Source: Paulinella micropora (lineage: Eukaryota > Cercozoa > Imbricatea > Euglyphida > Paulinellidae). Taken from it: 64,000 nt of DNA. Location: NCBI GenBank assembly GCA_019918135.1, contig WBZZ01000913.1:155001-219000 (forward strand). Reading direction: 5' to 3'. The position numbers were made by a program, and so were the translations under genes. The notes beneath the pieces were generated by a model. That model was given only the letters and a program-made list of their open reading frames with translations. It was not told the DNA's origin and did not search any database. Below are positions 33,356 through 41,529 of this stretch, in pieces (within the stretch, counting starts at the first letter, position 1; every line of letters begins with the position of its first letter).

Positions 33356-34342
33356 CCTGCCGACCCTTTCCTTTTCTGTTCCGCTAGCGGACACAGAAAG
33401 ACAAGGTGAGGGAGGGGGGGGGGGGTGGCCCCCCCCTCTCTCTCCCGCACCCTTGGTACACGGGCGCGCCGGGTGGCCCCCCCCCACACACAGCCGGCTC
33501 CCGTGCACTGCCACCGTTGGCGCCAACCTTTTTTTTGCCAACCCGCGATTGTCTCGACTGTCAGTGCCAACGGCGGCAGGGGAGACAGGGGCGGGGGGGG
33601 GGGGGGGCAGAAGGCGCAAGGGCAGGGGGGGGGGGGCCGGACTCTTTGGGATTAACGACATGCCCACGTGACACCTTCCGCTAAGGTGATAGCGTTTGGC
33701 AATGACTTTCAAGCAAATTTTTTCGGGAAAGAATGGCAGGGCGGGGAATTTTTTTTCATGTCTTTCCCCGCCCGCCAGCGTCTCCCGAAAGATTTGCTTG
33801 AAAGTTATTGCCAGAATCACCGAAAAAATCTTATTGCGTGCCGCAGTTTGCGGCAAAATATATATGTGTCTGATTCTTGCCGCAAATTGCGGCACCTGCC
33901 CTTTTTCGCCTGCTCTGAGCTTCGGGGCCCCCCCCCCCCTCCCAATCCCCGACTTCTCCCCTTTCCATTCTTCCCCTCCCGAGCGTTGCACCAAAAAAGA
34001 AAACTATTATCTGTCTGCCGGTTTTATGACAGTTGGCGCCAAATGCCGCATTCTGCGCAAAATTAGACACACTTTTTCTGCCGCAAATTGCGGCACGCAG
34101 CAAAGATTTCTTTTTTGGCGAAGGGCATTTCGGCAATCGAAATTTAGCCAAAGGAAAATTTTCGGGAAAGGCAGGCGGGGGGGGAAGACTGTCTTCTGTT
34201 GGCCGGCCCCCCCCCCCCCCACCTATCCAGGCCATGTTTGTTGGCTTCTTTGAGCTCCACTGCCCCCCCCCCCTCCTGTACTGCCCGCCCCCGTGGGAGA
34301 CACAGCGCACCTCTCAAAAAACGTACACCACGAACTTCACTG
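33356..34342. other. Divergent intergenic region with G tracts and palindromes
   Basis: About 1 kb between the C2H2 gene (minus) and the gene at 34,343 (plus). It contains G runs of up to 13 (about 33,415-33,427, 33,593-33,607, 33,628-33,637), C runs, and the palindromic modules at 33,686-34,180. No gene is supported. Confidence 0.6.
33686..34180. repeat. Second palindrome and a partial third unit
   Basis: 33,686-33,822 is a palindrome centred near 33,754 (gtgatagcgtttggcaatg against its mirror ending gaatcac). It is flanked by copies of the 13-mer ccgcaaattgcgg at 33,880 and 34,081. The stretch 34,009-34,180 repeats the left arm of the 32,074 palindrome, including ctgtctgccggtttta and ttggcgcc. 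Confidence 0.75.
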
Positions 34343-35287
34343 ATGGATCTTCGGCGTTTTTCTGGCACCGGAGGCACCGAAAGCGGTGCACACCAACTTT
34401 CAGTGCTTGCCTGTCTCGTGACCGTAGGAGCCGAGCCCGACCGCCTCGTGACTGTACAGGAAGCGCTATCCAACCAGGAATTATGGAGGGACAAGCTCAG
34501 CTGCCCGCAGCGCCAAAAGCCACTGGCCCTTGTGCTTGCGCCCACGGATGGCACTGTCTTCAGACATTTGGCTCCGCTTGAACCGGAGGACGCCAGAGCT
34601 CATGGCGTAGAGGAGTTTCAAAAACTGTCAGCCATGAAGTTTATTCAGGCCAAGCTGTCAAGCATCACCTTCGAGTGGCCGGCGTGCCGTTCTGCGCAAG
34701 CCTGCCGTCTAGCCCACCGGAAAAAATTCGAAGGGTGCAGTGCAGTGTTAGGCAAGGCTTTGGGCTCCCTGGCTCAAGGTCCAATCGGTCTGACGCCGGA
34801 GGAAGCCAAGTACAGGCCCGACGTGACTATACTAGACGGTCGCGGAAGCCCCGCAGCGTTTGTCGCGCTCAGACGATTGGAGGCAAAGCACTGGCGGGCT
34901 TTTTATAAATTTCCGCAAGTGGCAGGCCTCGAAATTAACTTGGGCCCAAAGATGCAATCGTGCGGGGCAGAAGGAGGCTACGTGTTGCAGGACGTCGGTG
35001 GCTGGCGACCACTGGCAGAATGCCTGGCTTGTGCCAAACAAAACCAGGCCGCGGTAGAGGCCGCGGTACAGGAACCAAGACGGCCCGCGAGCCGTCTTGG
35101 CCGTGAGATGTACGAGGCCCTGGAGAACAGGCTGCACCACAAGCCCTCGGTCGAGCGCGTCAAAAACACGCTGCTTCAAGGGGGGCTGCCTGCGTGGCTT
35201 TCAGACGAAGAGGCAGCCGCGATGCCGGTCTTGAGCTATACACCGGGCGCTAAGCAAGGGGCTACTGGTTCGCTGACTTGGAGCTAA
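34343..35287 (+). CDS. Unknown protein, possible PD-(D/E)XK nuclease
   Basis: 314 residues from the ATG at 34,343 (MDLRRFSGTGG). Residues 158-160 read RPD in a hydrophobic strand context, and 20 residues later come Glu-Ala-Lys (180-182). This PD...(D/E)xK arrangement is typical of restriction-like nucleases, including viral alkaline nucleases and YqaJ-type exonucleases. An upstream helix carries further charged residues. The match rests on a short pattern, so it may be coincidental. The carboxyl third is helical and charged. It is followed by the F-box-like gene on the same strand. Confidence 0.5.
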   Translation: MDLRRFSGTGGTESGAHQLSVLACLVTVGAEPDRLVTVQEALSNQELWRDKLSCPQRQKPLALVLAPTDGTVFRHLAPLEPEDARAHGVEEFQKLSAMKFIQAKLSSITFEWPACRSAQACRLAHRKKFEGCSAVLGKALGSLAQGPIGLTPEEAKYRPDVTILDGRGSPAAFVALRRLEAKHWRAFYKFPQVAGLEINLGPKMQSCGAEGGYVLQDVGGWRPLAECLACAKQNQAAVEAAVQEPRRPASRLGREMYEALENRLHHKPSVERVKNTLLQGGLPAWLSDEEAAAMPVLSYTPGAKQGATGSLTWS

Positions 35288-35617
35288 ACATCGCCGCTTT
35301 TCAGCCTTTCACAGCTTTTTTTTCGCACTCACTTCCTCTTCTTTTTGCACCAAAGGAGAGGACGGCCCCCCTCCCTTCCGGAGAAAGAATTTGCTTCAAA
35401 TTAAAAAGTTTAGTCACACAACTCTTAGTACCCCCCTGGGGGGAGTGCAAACTAACAAGAAGGGGGAGGTCGCAAGCCCCCCCCCTCTCTCTCTCTCTCT
35501 TAGACGCACTTTTTCTCAGCAAAGGGGGGGGGGTCCGAATGATACTAAGCGCACACAAAAAAAAACGAGCGCTAACGCCAGAGGTGACACAAAAACCAAA
35601 GAAGCAAAAGTGTACAC
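35288..35617. other. Intergenic region with CT repeat
   Basis: About 330 bp containing C tracts, a CT simple repeat (about 35,483-35,500) and a G tract roughly 90 bases before the next start. It is probably the promoter and leader of the gene at 35,618. Confidence 0.5.
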
Positions 35618-36460
35618 ATGTCGGGAACGACCACATCAGAAGAACCGCCCAGCTTGCTAGCACAGGCCGCCTCCGGCGCGTCCCGTAGCGAGGAAGAGCT
35701 GCTAGAGGCCAGAATTGGCGGCCCAGCTCGAACTGGCCCTTGTAAAAGGCGCCGCCTCCAGCTCAGCCGAATCAACGCAAAGCCGCCCGTCACTTTGGAA
35801 CGCATCCTGTGCGCGCCTTTGCTGCGCCAGGTCGCTCTCGCCGCGGTCGGCCCCGAACCTCCGAAGTCTAAAGGAGTCGCGGCCCGCGCCGCCTACTACC
35901 GACAGGCCGCCAGGCTCGCGCGTGTGTGCCAGACTTTCCATCGCATCGTCCAGCCCGCGCTCTCGCGCGCGGACGAGCTCGACCAGCGGGCCACGCTGAT
36001 ATTCTATAGCATGCTCCAAGCCAAACCCTGGCTTAACCTCAATTACGTCAGACGAGAAATCCTTTTTATGCCCAGCCCCATGCTCCGCCAGACCTACCGC
36101 GGCCGGCGCAACCGACCGCGGCGGCGGGCTGACTCCGATGACGACTGTCTCACCGACGACGACGCGTACCTCCGCCAGGCACTCCCTCCCGAAGGCTTCC
36201 GCCACCGCCAGGTGGCCACCAGGCGCCCCGGCGCCGAGCCCCGGCTCGTCGAAGAGGTCTGCTCCAGCAGGCTGGCGGGCTTCCTCGCGGAAACCATGTT
36301 CATGCACAAGATCCGCGAACACATTCAAGTCCTCCGCGAACTCAAGAGGCTGCGCGCTCAACGCGATCGGCGCGCTCTCGACAGTCGCGCGTCGCGCGAA
36401 TGTCAAAAAGCTAGCGTAAAAAACTTTCCTGCGCCAGGAAAAAAAGTCTTTGGCTCTTAG
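35618..36460 (+). CDS. F-box-like protein with basic patch
   Basis: 280 residues from the ATG at 35,618. Residues 57-117 resemble an F-box and its following helix: a Leu-rich start (TLERILCAPLL) and the signature ARVCQTFHRIVQPAL, which is close to the 'l.l.Vcr.fh.iv.p.l' pattern of F-box proteins. A KRRR cluster at 43-46 may be a nuclear signal. Residues 160-185 are Arg-rich, then Asp-rich. Viral F-box proteins recruit host SCF ubiquitin ligases; that role is inferred. There is no visible substrate-binding repeat. The alternative is an unrelated helical DNA-binding protein. Confidence 0.55.
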   Translation: MSGTTTSEEPPSLLAQAASGASRSEEELLEARIGGPARTGPCKRRRLQLSRINAKPPVTLERILCAPLLRQVALAAVGPEPPKSKGVAARAAYYRQAARLARVCQTFHRIVQPALSRADELDQRATLIFYSMLQAKPWLNLNYVRREILFMPSPMLRQTYRGRRNRPRRRADSDDDCLTDDDAYLRQALPPEGFRHRQVATRRPGAEPRLVEEVCSSRLAGFLAETMFMHKIREHIQVLRELKRLRAQRDRRALDSRASRECQKASVKNFPAPGKKVFGS

Positions 36461-36813
36461 GTTTTCTTTTTTTTGTCTTGTTAAATTCCCCCGCCGAACC
36501 TTGCTCGCGGCAGGGGTATGAAGTCTCTTTTTTTTTCCTTCTGTGTTTAATACAAACAAAACTTGATAAAACTTGACAAGGCATCCACACCCCCCCCGCC
36601 CCCCTCTCCGACCTGGACTACCCGACAAGGACCAAAACACACCATTTTACTTTTGTGGTACCAGTAGTAGCTCCGGGGGCACTGGCTCCCCCCTCCCCTC
36701 CCGGGCGCACAGAAAACGAGAGGGGGGATTTAGGGGGGAGGAGTGGAGAGCAAGAGAAGAGCGGGGAGGGAGTCCTACACACACACAAGGCAAAGGGCGC
36801 AGACTCAGAAAAG
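36461..36813. other. Intergenic region, C tracts and purine-rich leader
   Basis: About 350 bp. It contains a T-rich stretch, a C run near 36,591-36,604, and a GA-rich leader (about 36,718-36,800) just before the next ATG. No gene is seen. Confidence 0.5.
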
Positions 36814-38231
36814 ATGGACGCGCTGCCTAGCGAAGAGGACTTCCGGCTCGCAGACTTGGCGGAAACACAACAAGCGCTGTGCGTTAAGCTCCAGAATCTG
36901 GCAGTGAAAAAAAACAATAAGCATCTGCAGGGGCTGCGCCCGATTTACCTGGGGACCATGTCGCTAGCAAACGCGCGGCGTTCAGTTAGCACGCTCCAGG
37001 CAAGGCACTGGGTCCTGAAAAATAAGTGGCAGGCGCGTCTGGCGCCTTACTTCATGCCGGGCGCTCCCAAGTGGCATATTGACCACATCGTGCCCAAAAG
37101 ATGGGGGGAGTCGACCATCCCTACAATTACGTGATAATGCCCGGTGCGGCTAACCAGTGTTTCAAGGAATTCCTGACGTCCGAGAAGCTGGCCTACATCG
37201 GCAGCGTCGCGGCACGCGGGGCTGCACGCCTGTGCGGGTTCCTGCGCCCCTACATGTTGCAGGGACTAGCAGAGCTGCCCTGGCAAATGCCAGTCGCGGG
37301 GGCTCTAGACAGCAGCGTCTTTTCCCGCTGGGACGCGGAGTCGTGCATCCCCCGGCCCGAGCGCACGCGCGCAACGCCCGCAAAAAAACGCAGACAAAAA
37401 GTGCAAGCAGAGGAGGACCAGAACACGCAGGCGGGCCAGACGACTGAGCCAGAGAAAACAAAAAAGAAGGGGCGCCGCCGCAAGCTGGGTCAGGCGGCGT
37501 TTGACACGGCGGAAATAGCCCCCGCCAAACGAGCCCGAGTTAATCGTAAACCCCGTTCTGTAAGAGCAGCCCCGCGGGGTAAGCCTGCTATTACCGAAGA
37601 GCCCCCCGACGAACACGCTCTGCTCCTGTTTCGTAACACGTTCCCCAACCTGCAAGCAGATCCCGGGGTTATCGGCGAATGTCAACGCACGAATTTTGTC
37701 AAACGCTGCCAGCTGCTCAAATTATTCCGCGAGAGTACTCTCCAAGAAATCTTGCAAAGAGAGGCCAGGTCTTCAACAGAGTTGTGCGTGGCCAGCAATC
37801 TGGGAGCTCTTTTGGTGTTCCTCCGGCTGAACCTAAACAAGCATGCCCCCCAGCTTCAGCTCACTACGCTCGAACTAGACATCCCACGCATAACGGAAGC
37901 ACTGCGCAATTTTCTGCTTTCGTTTCCGCACATACTCTGGTCGCCCGGCGCCTACGTCACGGGCATGCTGCAGGCAGAACCCCCCCGGACTCTGCCGACC
38001 CAGCATGCTCTCTCTGCCAGTGCGCGCCTGCTGCAAGCCCTACTGCCTTGCAAGCTACTGCGCGTCGTAAACCAAGCATGTTCTGACGGGCGATTCACAG
38101 AAAGAAGTATACATTTTTCACGGTATGAACTCGTGCCCGACACCCTGCAGGGCAAGTCTGCATTCGAAATTGCAGAGGCTTGCACGCTGGAGTACTGGGG
38201 GCCAACGGTAGTAGTAATTGCCAATGAATAA
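36814..38231 (+). pseudogene. HNH-motif protein with Lys/Arg-rich middle
   Basis: A gene of about 470 codons starting at the ATG at 36,814 (MDALPSEEDF), with about one break. Around residue 88 it has HIDHIVPKRWG, the first part of the HNH nuclease signature (HxDH...P...G). The middle (about 37,370-37,580) is Lys/Arg-rich with nuclear-signal-like clusters, and the carboxyl half is a Leu-rich globular part I do not recognise. HNH domains cut or nick DNA in many mobile elements and viruses. The stop overlaps an AATAAA, and the next gene ends 13 bases away on the other strand. Confidence 0.55.
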
Positions 38232-38232
38232 A
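38227..38232 (+). terminator. AATAAA overlapping the stop codon
   Basis: The TAA stop at 38,229-38,231 is embedded in AATAAA. This is a tight arrangement that fits the 13-base gap to the convergent gene. Confidence 0.5.
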
Positions 38233-38244
38233 CGACAGGACCTG

Positions 38245-39393
38245 TCACCAGGCATTTCTATTAAATCCTTTTGAGAAGGGCAAAAAACAGTGCTTTTGTG
38301 AAAGGGCTAGCGCAGACTTTTGTCCCTGTGACACACACGCCAAGGTCACGTTACCGGTCCGGCCAATCGACGACAGGTAGTCGCTGAGCCACCTGCACAC
38401 GCCGAGGTTGCGCGGCGCACCCGCAGTTTGCCCGCACAGCGCCTGCCAGCCAAGAACCGTGAGCCTGCACCAGAAGCCCGGGTCGGCCAGCGCCCGTGCC
38501 GTCAGTGGTTCGAGCGGGTCGGGCGGCGGGCGCTGGTAGCGCTCCAGTGCCACGTTCAGCAACCGGCACTGTGCGGGCGCGGCCGTGCCGGTCGCAGAGA
38601 CGTAGGTGGCGAGGTCTTCCCTGAAGAGCCACACGGCGGTGAGCGGGAGGGCGTCCAGCAGCACCGTGGCGCTCGGCGACTGGAGGTAGCGATCCAGCGC
38701 CCCTAACGTCAGTGGCACGGCCTCGCGGCGCAACCCCCGCGAAACCAGGTAGGCCTCGTCACTGTTAGGGCGCACTAGCGGCGTGACCACCACCCATTCG
38801 GCGAAGCACAGGGCCGCCGCGGCCAGCAGCAGCTGTGTCTCTAGCGCGCAAACGCCAGTGAACCGGCAGACCAGGACCGCCCGGCTGTTCTGCAGCAAGC
38901 CCAGGGCGGCGCGGACGCCGCGCGCCAGCGCGGGCCCCCCGCCTTCGGGACCGCACGCATCGACACACGCCAGGTTGCAGGCCAGCCGGCGCTGCTCGAG
39001 CGCTGTTCGGGGGTCCGCGCAGTGGTGCAGGTGGTGGCACTGCTCGAACCTGGACCAGAGGCGCGTGGGTTGTTTTTCCAGCGTGATGAGCAGCACGGGC
39101 GGCGTGGCGCGCACGAGGTCCTCCGCGACCAAGGCGCTCTCGGGCCCCACCGCCAGCACGGCCTGGTGCGGGGTCGAGAGTAACTCACCGAGCACTCCGT
39201 CCAACGCGGTGTTTAGTGATGAGACGACGCCCAGCTGCGTGCGGCACGAGTCCGCATTCGCGCGCGGGTTTGTGTGGCGGCGGCACGTCGCGGCCCAGTC
39301 GTTGCGCTCCAGCGCCGCCCGGAGGTGTGTGGCGAAGGCCGCCGTCCTGCACTGCGGAGACGGGTTCCAGTGCCACGCACACACGGTCTCCAT
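38245..39393 (-). CDS. FtsJ-like ribose 2'-O-methyltransferase
   Basis: 382 residues from the ATG at 39,393; longer in-frame sequence upstream is low-complexity. Residues 141-153 (LACVDACGPEGGG) and 162-212 match the second half of an FtsJ/RrmJ Rossmann fold. The strand AVLVCRF is followed by a helix with ETQLLLAAA, the strand AEWVVVTPL and the near-diagnostic VRPNSDEAYLVSRGL (compare SRPANSERYLV in cap methyltransferases). Relatives methylate the first nucleotide of capped mRNA or rRNA using S-adenosylmethionine. A cap-1 type role would help viral mRNA escape host sensing. The resemblance in the amino half is weaker. Confidence 0.7.
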   Translation of the reverse strand: METVCAWHWNPSPQCRTAAFATHLRAALERNDWAATCRRHTNPRANADSCRTQLGVVSSLNTALDGVLGELLSTPHQAVLAVGPESALVAEDLVRATPPVLLITLEKQPTRLWSRFEQCHHLHHCADPRTALEQRRLACNLACVDACGPEGGGPALARGVRAALGLLQNSRAVLVCRFTGVCALETQLLLAAAALCFAEWVVVTPLVRPNSDEAYLVSRGLRREAVPLTLGALDRYLQSPSATVLLDALPLTAVWLFREDLATYVSATGTAAPAQCRLLNVALERYQRPPPDPLEPLTARALADPGFWCRLTVLGWQALCGQTAGAPRNLGVCRWLSDYLSSIGRTGNVTLACVSQGQKSALALSQKHCFLPFSKGFNRNAW

Positions 39394-39787
39394 CCGGCCT
39401 TTTTTTTGGGTGGCTGGGGAAAAAAGGCGGGAAAAAATGTGGCGGAAAAAGGCGGGGGAAGAGGCTTGCCGGGGGGGGAACAGATAGATTTTACATTTCC
39501 AAAAACCGCGCTCCCTCCCTCCCCTTTCTCTCTCGCTCTCTTTAAAAAAGCCAAGACCTTCCCTTCTTCGCATTTCCTTTTCCCTCTCCGCCTTCGGCCC
39601 CTCCCCGCCCCCCCCCCCACCAAAATGCAAACCCAAAAAAACTGTCCCCCCCCCACTCCGGGGGGGGGGGGGTAGCAGCCGAACTCGCACAAAAAGACGG
39701 ACGGGAAGGGGAGGCAGCGAGACCGGCGGACATAAAATTCACGGGCCGAGATTTTGCAGCACAAGAAGGAAAAAAAAGAAAGCGCTG
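39394..39787. other. Divergent intergenic region with C and G tracts
   Basis: About 390 bp between the methyltransferase-like gene (minus) and the gene near 39,788 (plus). It has a CT-rich repeat near 39,515-39,540, C runs near 39,608-39,620 and 39,645-39,656, and a G run at about 39,661-39,672. It is likely a two-way promoter region. Confidence 0.5.
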
Positions 39788-40272
39788 ATGTCGGAGGCCG
39801 ACCACGATTCCAGACACAAAGAGACGGGCCGCCGCAAAAAGAGGCGCCATCAGAGCCCCCCCCGCCCGAGCAGCAGCCCTCCTTCCAGGCGAACGCCCCG
39901 GAGGTCTCCAACGATGTGCAAGGAGCGCCCGTGGCCGAGAGCCCGAGCCTGACAGAAGAACTCAGCAAGCTTTGCTTGGCTATTACCGAAAGTTTGGCGA
40001 CACCAGAAGGACAGGCCAGTGTTATCCGCAAGTCAGCGCAGATCCGGCAGGGCCTCGACTCCTTACGGGGCCTAATCACCCTGTGTCACCGGCTGCTGAG
40101 CCTCGCTAGCTGCTTGCAGGAGCCTAGCGTAACCAAGGCAAACGCACGGGCGTTGGTGTTCAAAGCCAGGCTGGCACTGTGCGAGATCCAGCGCGACGGG
40201 ATAGACGAGGAGATGCGGGGGGCGCTGGACAGACTTGCTTCTTCGTTAGTGCAAACCACAGGAGACCGTTAG
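39788..40272 (+). pseudogene. Small helical protein, unrecognised
   Basis: The coding region has a basic, Ser/Pro-rich amino part and a well-formed carboxyl domain of about 110 residues. That domain has regular Leu spacing (LTEELSKLCLAIT, then LRGLITLCHRLL), consistent with a helical bundle. The ATG at 39,788 is the natural start, but the frame carries about one break. The gene ends 40 bases before the left arm of the inverted repeat. No family is recognised. Confidence 0.5.
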
Positions 40273-41529
40273 CAACATGAGTGACAGACATTTTTCTTTT
40301 AAGAACAAAAAAAAAGGCCACAAAATTTCACTAGTACGGCTGATTAGGCGTGCCAGTCGGGGCGCGGCCGGTCGTAATCGCAGAAAGGTCTGGGGTAACG
40401 AGCCACGCGGCGAGCACTGCCCTGCCGGCCGGCCGGGCTGTGGCGGCGCCCGCCCCGGCGGTCCGAGGACCGCCTGTTAGACCGCCGGGGCCTCCGCCAC
40501 CGTCCAGTGGGCGCTGCTGTGGCGGCAGGAGCAGGAGCAGGGGGAGGAGGAGGAGGGGGCGCGGGGGCCACCCTCATCGGGGGCTTTCCGGCGCAAGGGG
40601 AGGGCTCTTTTCGTCGGCAGAAGGTGACCGCCTCTTTCTTCTTCGCCAGCACCTGTCCTCCCAGGCATCGTCGTCCGAGCTGACCGGCGCTGGCGGAGGG
40701 CCTTGCAAGAACCTCTGTACATCACTGAGTAAAAGTTTGTGTTCACGAGTGCTGTCTTCATCGAGCTTTCGTAGCTCTTCTGCCAGCCGGCGTGCTAGTT
40801 GTTCTATCTGGTTACGGTGGTCCACGAGCCCGGGGCGCGCTGGGGTGCTGGCCATCGGCGTACTAGTGTGCTGCTTCCACGACTTTGTGCGCAGGACAAG
40901 AGATTTTTTTTTCTTTTCTTTTGCTTGCCGGTAAAAAAAAGACTGAACTCTTCTTTTCAACGGTGGATAGAAAATAGGGAGGGGGGAAAGGAGGGCATTA
41001 GAAGAAAGACGGGAGGGCCAAAAATAGCAAATTTCGCAAACCTTGGGAGCAAAGGACGGGAGGGGTTCGAAGCGTGGGGGAAAGAAAGTGGGGGGGGGGC
41101 CGAAGGTGGGGGAAAGAAAGTGGGGGGGGGGGGGCTTTTTTTTCTTGGCTGTCTGTTTCCCCCCCTCTCCGCCTTCGGCCCCCCCCCTACACAAAAAAGA
41201 AAAGGGCCGGCCCCCCCCCTCCCAACAAAAGCAGAAATCGTCTTTGCCGTGGGCCTGCTGCATTTCCTTCCCTCCCGCCCCCAACCCAAAAGCCCCCGGG
41301 CAATTCGCTCCTTTTCTTCTCCCTCCCTTCCTTCTTTCCCCCCGGGCCCCACCACTCCCCCCCCTTCCTTTGCACTCTCGGCAGCCGGAGCTCTCTTGGA
41401 GTGCTCTAGCGGTTTTTCTTTGGTACTCGCAATTCTCTAGCGCTTGCCCCCCGTGCTCTCTCTCTCTCTCTCTCTCGCCAGAGGGCTCTCTTAGCTAGTC
41501 TTGGTCGAAGGGGAAAACAAAATCAATTC
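40273..41529. other. Non-coding part of the left arm with C/G tracts
   Basis: Apart from the small minus-strand gene at 40,574-40,855, this holds purine- and pyrimidine-rich tracts (G runs at about 41,090-41,130, C runs at about 41,160-41,220 and 41,340-41,360). A CT simple repeat (41,459-41,476) lies just upstream of the giant gene. Much of it recurs in the right arm. Confidence 0.55.
40574..40855 (-). CDS. Small coiled-coil-like protein found only in the left arm
   Basis: 93 residues from the ATG at 40,855 (MASTPARPGL). Residues 14-50 are rich in Leu, Glu, Arg and Lys with heptad-like spacing (IEQLARRLAEELRKL). A Pro/Ser/Asp-rich tail and a WRRRKRR cluster follow. The corresponding stretch is not present in the right arm. 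No family is recognised, and the frame could be chance in GC-rich DNA. Confidence 0.4.
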   Translation of the reverse strand: MASTPARPGLVDHRNQIEQLARRLAEELRKLDEDSTREHKLLLSDVQRFLQGPPPAPVSSDDDAWEDRCWRRRKRRSPSADEKSPPLAPESPR

